64,000 nt of DNA from Bog-532 sp963824545 (GTDB lineage Bacteria > Actinomycetota > Actinomycetes > Streptosporangiales > Streptosporangiaceae): assembly GCA_963824545.1 (NCBI GenBank), contig CAWGPP010000017.1:34839-98838 (forward strand), in the 5' to 3' direction. The notes under the pieces were generated by a model. The model worked only from the letters and a program-made list of their open reading frames with translations. It did not search any database and was not told where the DNA came from. This document shows, one piece after another, positions 58,732 through 64,000 of this stretch. The position numbers and the translations under genes are program-made. Each line of letters opens with the position of its first letter. The stretch's first letter is position 1.

Positions 58732-59088
58732 TGGCCCAGCACGGTGGCCGCCTGCACTTAAGTGGCCAGGCGCCGGCAGGCACCGCCGTCGCGCGCCGGG
58801 GGCACGGCGCGAGACCTCGGCCATGCCCGCGTGGTCAGTCGGTAGCCGTGAACTCTGCCAGCCGAGGACAGAGCCGACGGGAAGCCTGTCACGGAGAACG
58901 ACCTGAGCCTTCGCGTGTCCGCGCAAGTAGCCGCCGTCATGCGCGCCTGCGGGAACCTGCGGGTTCCGTCAGATCAGGTGCACAGAATGCATGATCCGTG
59001 CGCGGCCGCCCCTTGGTAGTCCCAGCTGTCAGCCGCACGGAATCGGCATAGCCTCGGGGTTGATCGCGCCGCGTATGCTGGAGTTTGT
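58732..59088. other. Region without a supported gene
   Basis: Neither strand shows a protein-like frame with a start. It separates the NUDIX gene from the convergent WD40 gene, and I searched it without success for a copy of the tRNA-Thr 3' end. Confidence 0.4.
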
Positions 59089-60864
59089 TTATGCCACGTG
59101 GAAAGTGAAGTGGTACAAGCCGGCGTCGCCCGCGACGACGAGCGACTGGCCGGATGGGCTCCAGGTACAATCTACAAGCGGGCGGTCGGCCCGCATGGCG
59201 GCTCTGATGCCAGCGGTGGCCGGGTCCCAGATCCGCACCGTCCCGTCCCTGCTGGCGGTGGCGAGCCAGGTGCCGTCCGGGGCGATCGCCACCGCGGTCA
59301 AGGAGCAGGTGTGGCCGAGGTTGGCGCGCTGCCGGCCGGTGGCCGGGTCCCAGATCCGCACCGACCGGTCGCTGCCGCCGGTGGCGAGCCAGTCACCGCT
59401 GGCGGTGGCGAGCCAGGCGCCGCTGGCGGTGGCGAGCCAGCTGCCGTCCGGGGCGATCGCCACCGCGGTCACGTAGCCGGTGTGGCCGAGGGTGGCGCGC
59501 TGCCGGCCGGTGGCCGGGTCCCAGATCCGCACCGACCCGTCCCTGCTGGCGGTGGCGAGCCAGCTGCCGTCCGGGGCGATCGCCACCGCGGTCACGGAGC
59601 CGGTGTGGCCGAGGGTGGCGCGCCGCTCGCCGGTGGCCGGGTCCCAGATCCGCACCGTCCGGTCGTCGCTGCCGGTGGCGAGCCAGGTGCCGTCCGGGGC
59701 GATCGCCACCGCGGTCACGGGGCCGGTGTGGCCGGTGAGGGTGGCGCGCTGCTCGCCGGTGGCCGGGTCCCAGATCCGCACCGTCCGGTCGTGGCTGGCG
59801 GTGGCGAGCCAGGTGCCGTCCGGGGCGATCGCCACCGCGGTCACGTAGCCGGTGTGGCCGAGGGTGGCGCGCTGCTCGCCGGTGGCCGGGTCCCAGATCC
59901 GCACCGACCCGTCGCTGCCGCCGGTGGCGAGCCAGGTGCCGTCCGGGGCGAAGGCGACCGCATGGATGCGCCCACTCACGGCGATGTCTAGCTCGCCGGT
60001 GGCCGGGTCCCAGATCCGCACCGTCCGGTCGTGGCTGCCGGTGGCGAGCCAGGTGCCGTCCGGGGCGATCGCCACCGCGGTCACGGGGCCGGTGTGGCCG
60101 GTGAGGGTGGCGCGCTGCCGGCCGGTGGCCGGGTCCCAGATCCGCACCGTCCGGTCGTCGCTGCCGGTGGCGAGCCAGGTGCCGTCCGGGGCGATCGCCA
60201 CCGCGGTCACGGGGCCGGTGTGGCCGAGGGTGGCGCGCCGCTCGCCGGTGGCCGGGTCCCAGATCCGCACCGTCCGGTCGTCGCTGCCGGTGGCGAGCCA
60301 GGTGCCGTCCGGGGCGATCGCCACCGCGGTCACGGAGCCGGTGTGGCCGAGGGTGGCGCGCTGCTCGCCGGTGGCCGGGTCCCAGATCCGCACCGACCCG
60401 TCCCTGCCGCCGGTGGCGAGCCAGTCACCGCTGGCGGTGGCGAGCCAGGTGCCGTCCGGGGCGATCGCCACCGCGGTCACGTAGCCGGTGTGGCCGAGGG
60501 TGGCGCGCTGCCGGCCGGTGGCCGGGTCCCAGATCCGCACCGTCCCGTCCCTGCTGGCGGTGGCGAGCCAGGTGCCGTCCGGGGCGATCGCCACCGCGGT
60601 CACGGAGCCGGTGTGGCCGAGGGTGGCGCGCCGCTCGCCGGTGGCCGGGTCCCAGATCCGCACCGTCCGGTCGTCGCTGCCGGTGGCGAGCCAGGTGCCG
60701 TCCGGGGCGATCGCCACCGCGGTCACAGGGCCGGTGTGGCCGGTGAGGGTGGCGCGCTGCTCGCCGGTGGCCGGGTCCCAGATCCGCACCGTCCGGTCGT
60801 CGCTGCCGGTGGCGAGCCAGGTGCCGTCCGGGGCGATCGCCACCGCGGTCACCCGCCCGGTCAA
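59089..60864 (-). CDS. 14-repeat WD40 protein (C-terminal sensor of the STAND ATPase)
   Basis: The 591-aa product consists wholly of 14 WD40 units of about 41 residues, each close to VTAVAIAPDGTWLATGSDDR then TVRIWDPATGEQRATL. Fourteen units fit two seven-bladed propellers. Repeats are almost identical at DNA level except at a few positions (S/A/G before D, D/R/H/S, GEQ/GER/GRQ, P/S/Y after HTG). Units 4 and 12 carry small internal duplications of WLATASG. The last unit is divergent (PLVDCTWSPSGQSLVVAGDA). TTG 60864 overlaps the stop of the NB-ARC gene (TTGA), so the two are either coupled genes or one gene split by an indel. It probably recognises a ligand for the ATPase. Confidence 0.9.
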   Translation of the reverse strand: MTGRVTAVAIAPDGTWLATGSDDRTVRIWDPATGEQRATLTGHTGPVTAVAIAPDGTWLATGSDDRTVRIWDPATGERRATLGHTGSVTAVAIAPDGTWLATASRDGTVRIWDPATGRQRATLGHTGYVTAVAIAPDGTWLATASGDWLATGGRDGSVRIWDPATGEQRATLGHTGSVTAVAIAPDGTWLATGSDDRTVRIWDPATGERRATLGHTGPVTAVAIAPDGTWLATGSDDRTVRIWDPATGRQRATLTGHTGPVTAVAIAPDGTWLATGSHDRTVRIWDPATGELDIAVSGRIHAVAFAPDGTWLATGGSDGSVRIWDPATGEQRATLGHTGYVTAVAIAPDGTWLATASHDRTVRIWDPATGEQRATLTGHTGPVTAVAIAPDGTWLATGSDDRTVRIWDPATGERRATLGHTGSVTAVAIAPDGSWLATASRDGSVRIWDPATGRQRATLGHTGYVTAVAIAPDGSWLATASGAWLATASGDWLATGGSDRSVRIWDPATGRQRANLGHTCSLTAVAIAPDGTWLATASRDGTVRIWDPATAGIRAAMRADRPLVDCTWSPSGQSLVVAGDAGLYHFTFHVA

Positions 60865-62732
60865 CGGCCGTACGTTAGGCCGGTGTGGCCGGTCAGGGCG
60901 CGTTGCAGGGCGGGGTGGGGCAGGTCAGGCGGCGGCCACTTGTTGATCAGCGTCGGCAGCTCGCGGCTGGCGGTGAGGGCCTGAGCCTGGGCGCCCCAGT
61001 CGGGATCGTGGCTGACCCTGCTGTACAGGATGTCGGTCAGCGAGTGCGGGGGGTCGGCCGGTGCCAGCAGGTGGGCGGCCTGCCCGAGCACCCGGGCGAG
61101 CCGCTGCGCGCGGGGGGTGCCGATCCGGGCCAGGTCCGCGTACGGCCCGGCTGGGCCGGACAGTTCCAGCCGCGCCCCGGCCCAGCGCAGGTCGGCGGCG
61201 AGTTCCTCAGCCTCGGCGGCCCGCCCTGCGGCCAGCAGGTGCTCGATCAGGTGCTCCCGCAGATACCGGGCCGGCACGGGCAGCTCCCACCACGCCGTGA
61301 CCTTGCCGTGGCCGGGCGCGGCCGCTGCGGCGCTGGGCATGCCCGCCGCCACAGCGTCCACCAGCACCTCATGCAGCTGTGCCAGCCGGGCATCGCCGAG
61401 CTCTGCGCTCAGGAAGTCGCGGATCACGTCGTGCATGGTGACGGCGCCACCGCGGCCGGGAGTCAGTGTCACAAGGGCCAGGTCCTCCAGCCGGGCGCAC
61501 AGCGCCCGGCTGGCCATCTCATCCAGCCCGCTGGTGGCCTGCCAGAGTGATGCCACCAGCGTGACGGGGATCGTCTCGTCCTCGGCGAACACCGCCAGCT
61601 CAGCGAACCGCTCCCGCTCATCCGGGCTCAGCCGGGTGGTGCTGGCCTGGATCGTGGCGCGCACCGTCTTGTTCCGCTGGCCCGGGTCGCTGACGTCAAG
61701 CTGCTGCTCCGAAGCCCCGGTCAGCGCGTCCAGCTGCTGCGGCCCACGGTGGGGCAGCCGGCCCAGCAGGTCTTCCGCAGCCGCGGTGATATCCCGCCCG
61801 GCCCGGGCCTGGTCGGTGAGGAACTTGTTGACCAGGTGCAGCAGCAGCGGCCACCGGCCTGTCTGGCGGATGAGGCTGCCGGCGAGTGCAGGCGGCAGCG
61901 GGAGCGGCGGCTCCGGCCGCCCCGGCTGACCCGGCCTGGTCAGCAGCAGCTCCCGTGCCTGCGTCTGCGACATCTGGTCGACCTTGACCGGTATCACAGC
62001 ACCGGGGGCCAGTGACGGGTTGCGGGTGGTGACCAGCCGGGCGCACCGGCCCGCCACCGGGAACACCTGCAGCTGCTCTTCAACCCATACGTCATCGAGG
62101 ATCAGCAGCCGCCGCGGGCCCTGCGCGAGCACCGAGGCCAGGTGCTGACCGGCCTGCTGCGCGTCGGTGAACGTTACCGCCCGGTCCGGCTGCACCTGCC
62201 CGAGCACATCGTTGATCAGCCCGGCCAGCGCCTGCCGGTCCACGTCCCGGCCTAGCGTTACCCAGTGCACCCGGCCCCCGAACCGGCGCAGCACCCGCCG
62301 GTCCGCCCGCACCATCTTCGCCACCGTCGTCTTGCCGAACCCCCCCGCCCCGTGCACCGCCGTGGTGATCCCCACCGTCTCGGCGCGGCGGCGCAGCGCA
62401 GCCACGACCTGGCCCACCTCGCCCGGCCGGTCCACCACCCAGGGCTCGGGCCGCTGCACCGCCGGCACCAGCACCGAAAGCCCGCGGTCATACCACCGCT
62501 GCACCCCCCAGACCAGCAACGACCCAGCCGCCGCCGCTACCGTCGCCCCGGCGGTCCACCACAGCGGGTGCCGCTGGACAGCCGGGAACCACCGGGCCGT
62601 GCCGCCCGTCGCCACGTTCACCGCGACGGCCAGCACCGTCCCGGCCGCCACGACCACCAGACCAGCCAGGACCAGCAGGGCCAGCCGCCACCACCGCACT
62701 ATCTCACCCCCTTCACGCAGCATCCCCTTCAA
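60861..62732 (-). CDS. Membrane-anchored NB-ARC STAND ATPase
   Basis: The 623-aa product begins with two membrane helices (about 15-40 and 57-77). An NB-ARC core follows with Walker A GAGGFGKTT at 128-136, Walker B RRLLILDDVW near 209-216, the sensor LVTTRNPS, a GLPL-like GRWPLLL at 292-298, and MHD at 433-435. The C-terminus ends LQRALTGHTGLTYGR, the start of a WD40 unit (GHTG), cut by the stop. GTG 62699 behind GAAGGGGG is a better start than TTG 62732. STAND ATPases of this kind oligomerise on ligand binding; the N-terminal helices may be a membrane-disrupting effector (inference). Confidence 0.88.
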   Translation of the reverse strand: MKGMLREGGEIVRWWRLALLVLAGLVVVAAGTVLAVAVNVATGGTARWFPAVQRHPLWWTAGATVAAAAGSLLVWGVQRWYDRGLSVLVPAVQRPEPWVVDRPGEVGQVVAALRRRAETVGITTAVHGAGGFGKTTVAKMVRADRRVLRRFGGRVHWVTLGRDVDRQALAGLINDVLGQVQPDRAVTFTDAQQAGQHLASVLAQGPRRLLILDDVWVEEQLQVFPVAGRCARLVTTRNPSLAPGAVIPVKVDQMSQTQARELLLTRPGQPGRPEPPLPLPPALAGSLIRQTGRWPLLLHLVNKFLTDQARAGRDITAAAEDLLGRLPHRGPQQLDALTGASEQQLDVSDPGQRNKTVRATIQASTTRLSPDERERFAELAVFAEDETIPVTLVASLWQATSGLDEMASRALCARLEDLALVTLTPGRGGAVTMHDVIRDFLSAELGDARLAQLHEVLVDAVAAGMPSAAAAAPGHGKVTAWWELPVPARYLREHLIEHLLAAGRAAEAEELAADLRWAGARLELSGPAGPYADLARIGTPRAQRLARVLGQAAHLLAPADPPHSLTDILYSRVSHDPDWGAQAQALTASRELPTLINKWPPPDLPHPALQRALTGHTGLTYGR

Positions 62733-63099
62733 CTCCAGCCAGCGATCCCCCGGGGTGGTTTCCGGGCGCGGGCGAAGACTGCCGGTGATGATGAATATGC
62801 TAAGGGTTTTTCATCGCGGGTGATCGGGCTGCTTCTCGCTCTCCATCGGAACATCACAATAAGATGGCTACCGCTCGGCGATCACGATGCCGAGTGTCAC
62901 ACACTTGCCGACAGCGCTTAGCGCCGATACCAAGAAATACTTTGCCGCGATCAGATGGAAAACGGTAAAGCCGGCCGTATAGCCAGGTAGCGCACACGGA
63001 ATGGATTATCTGGGTGCCGCCAACCCACGATCGGCGCAGTTGGCAGAAACACGTAATTGGCAGGGAGCGGTGTGCGCGGCTGGCGGCTTCTCCGAGCGT
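62733..63099. other. Intergenic region upstream of the STAND gene
   Basis: No gene is supported. The composition is less GC-rich than the flanks (GAATATGCTAAGGGTTTTTC at 62793). It contains the STAND promoter and, near 63050-63099, probably the end of the IS630-family element, whose inverted repeat I could not fix. Confidence 0.35.
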
Positions 63100-63657
63100 T
63101 CACCTTCTGTAGCGGGCCGAGTGTCCTGAGTCGATGATGCGTTGGCAGTAGACGGCGAGGGTTTCGAGGATCTCGTCAGCTGACTTGGTCCACACGAACG
63201 GCTTGGGGGCCTTGTTCCACTCGTTGATCCACTTGCGGATATCGGCCTCCAGTTCGGTGACGCTGCGGTGGGCTGACCGGCGGAGCTTGCGGTTGGTCAG
63301 CTCGGCGAACCAGCGCTCGACCAGGTTCAGCCAGCTGGAGCTGGTCGGGGTGAAGTGCAGGTGGAACCGCGGGTGCTTGACCAGCCAGTCCTTGATCGCG
63401 GGGGTTTTGTGGGTGGCGTAGTTGTCCAGGACCAGGTGCAGATCCAGGTCTTTCGGGACCGCGGTGTCGATGAGCTTGAGGAAGCGCAGGAACTCCTGGT
63501 GGCGGTGCCGGCGGTAATGCTGGGCGATCACCGAGCCGCTGGCCAGGTCGTAGGCCGCGAACAGGCTCGTTGTGCCGTGGCGCACGTAGTCGTGCGTCCG
63601 CCGCTCGGGCGTCGTGGGCAGCATCGGCAGGCACGGGGCGGTCCGGTCCAGGGCCTG
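63100..63657 (-). pseudogene. IS630-family transposase, N-terminally truncated
   Basis: The remaining reading starts QALDRTAPCLPMLPTTPERR and includes TSLFAAYDLASGSVIAQHYR, the second catalytic Asp in LHLVLDNYATHKTPAIKDWL and Glu in SSSWLNLVERWFAELTNRKL. The first catalytic Asp (normally in VDEKxQIQALDR) and the HTH are lost at about 63657, where sequence of another element begins. Confidence 0.85.
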
Positions 63658-63706
63658 GTTATCCGGGGTTAATGATCTTGATCATGGTTTTTGCGCTGGT
63701 AGAACG

Positions 63707-63726
63707 CTTGCGGACGCGTCCGCAAG
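63707..63726. terminator. 20-bp perfect palindrome after the DUF6262 gene
   Basis: CTTGCGGACGCGTCCGCAAG is exactly self-complementary and lies 11 bases after the stop codon of the leftward gene, so it is a likely terminator. Confidence 0.65.
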
Positions 63727-63736
63727 AGAAGCGCAG

Positions 63737-64000
63737 TCATGACAGAGGGGCTGTGGTGTCCTGGCGGCCAAGGCGGCGCCGTAGCTCGAGATTCTCTCCG
63801 TGTGCGTTCTCCAGCGCCTGCCGCAGCGCATTGATTTCGTCGCGGTGACGGTGTTTGAGCTCGGTGAGCTGGGTGGTGAGCGTCCGGATCACGCTGCTCG
63901 GCTGGTCCGGTCCGGGGGGTAGCGCGGGCGCGGTGGGCGTGGCCTGCTGCCGGGCCCGGAGCTGTTCGATCCGGCTTCGGATCCCGGGGGTGCGGTAGAG
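63737..64000 (-). CDS. DUF6262-like transposon protein, C-terminal part
   Basis: The frame enters from the window edge as LYRTPGIRSRIEQLRARQQA and continues to a coiled coil TQLTELKHRHRDEINALRQA then LENAHGENLELRRRLGRQ before the stop at 63737. LYRTPGIRSRIEQLRA is the DUF6262 motif (WLYxxPxLRxxI). DUF6262 proteins accompany pairs of tyrosine recombinases in Tn554-like elements. The N-terminus and partner genes would lie beyond 64000. Confidence 0.72.
   Translation of the reverse strand, partial: LYRTPGIRSRIEQLRARQQATPTAPALPPGPDQPSSVIRTLTTQLTELKHRHRDEINALRQALENAHGENLELRRRLGRQDTTAPLS

Noticed and set aside
58642..58926. Small minus-strand gene between NUDIX and WD40 genes
   Set aside because: It overlaps the true NUDIX C-terminal frame and has no ribosome site or conserved features.
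59140..59165. GGGCTCCAGGT near 59150 as the right attachment site of the tRNA-Thr element
   Set aside because: Only about 10 bases match the tRNA 3' end region, and they lie inside the WD40 coding sequence; real att sites share much longer stretches.
59089..60864. Regular near-identical repeats could suggest a CRISPR array
   Set aside because: The repeats are about 120 bp, coding and in frame as WD40 units without unique spacers.

Overview
The window is very GC-rich actinobacterial DNA with strong third-codon GC bias, AGGAG-type ribosome sites and frequent GTG/TTG starts. A mycothiol-dependent formaldehyde dehydrogenase (MscR), a DinB/DUF664 gene, SARP/NB-ARC-type regulators, a DGPF-protein/ECF42 sigma pair and an AICE-type element all point to a mycothiol-producing filamentous actinomycete. 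A Streptosporangiales-like host is my guess and is not proven.

Region 1 (1-43.6 kb) is chromosomal core and accessory DNA. It holds a Cys/Met-metabolism PLP enzyme, a DinB gene split by a TnpB element, an SDR, an HtrA-like protease, a LysM transglycosylase, an ECF42/DGPF pair, an N-methyl-amino-acid oxidase with an IclR regulator, and a membrane diguanylate cyclase. These are followed by a methyltransferase/STAND-ATPase operon, a P450, a beta-helix surface protein, an isochorismatase, a flotillin and an L,D-transpeptidase. Next come a methanethiol-oxidase/carbonic-anhydrase operon, a GT-C-like membrane protein plus an HpnB-like glycosyltransferase, and a sigma factor fused to its own zinc-finger anti-sigma and membrane anchor. 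The stretch closes with MscR, a uronate-dehydrogenase-like enzyme, ProS, two large low-complexity membrane/surface proteins and a DUF3311/SSS transporter pair. Several products fit a C1-sulfur/formaldehyde theme: gamma-lyase-like enzyme, MtoX, carbonic anhydrase/COSase-like protein, SolA and MscR.

Region 2 (43.6-51.6 kb) is decayed. It holds a hydrolase tail, an ABC operon whose ATPase lost its Walker A end, a 5'-truncated NB-ARC/TPR regulator with frameshifts, a 5' piece of a group II intron cut by an IS5-family element, split tyrosine-recombinase remnants with a duplicated 5' block, and an intact CBS-BON protein.

Region 3 (51.6-58.7 kb) is an AICE-like integrative element at tRNA-Thr(GGT). 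It has an integrase and Xis next to the tRNA, a multiply frameshifted FtsK/TraB gene, small membrane and zinc-ribbon genes, a SpoT-like HD hydrolase, and a divergent XRE-PLD regulator with a NUDIX enzyme. No replication gene and no second att site were found. Region 4 (59-64 kb) carries a membrane-anchored NB-ARC STAND ATPase, followed by a 14-repeat WD40 protein with nearly identical repeats. This is a good candidate for a conflict or defence system. It is followed by a truncated IS630 transposase and the edge of a DUF6262-encoding element.

A recurring feature is single-base frame breaks, several of them in G/C homopolymers, in otherwise well-conserved genes (HtrA, ECF42 N-terminus, STAND ATPase, beta-helix protein, Ser/Thr-rich surface protein, NUDIX). 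They may be residual sequencing indels. The dense lesions at 44.7-48.2 and 53.5-55.4 kb look more like true decay.
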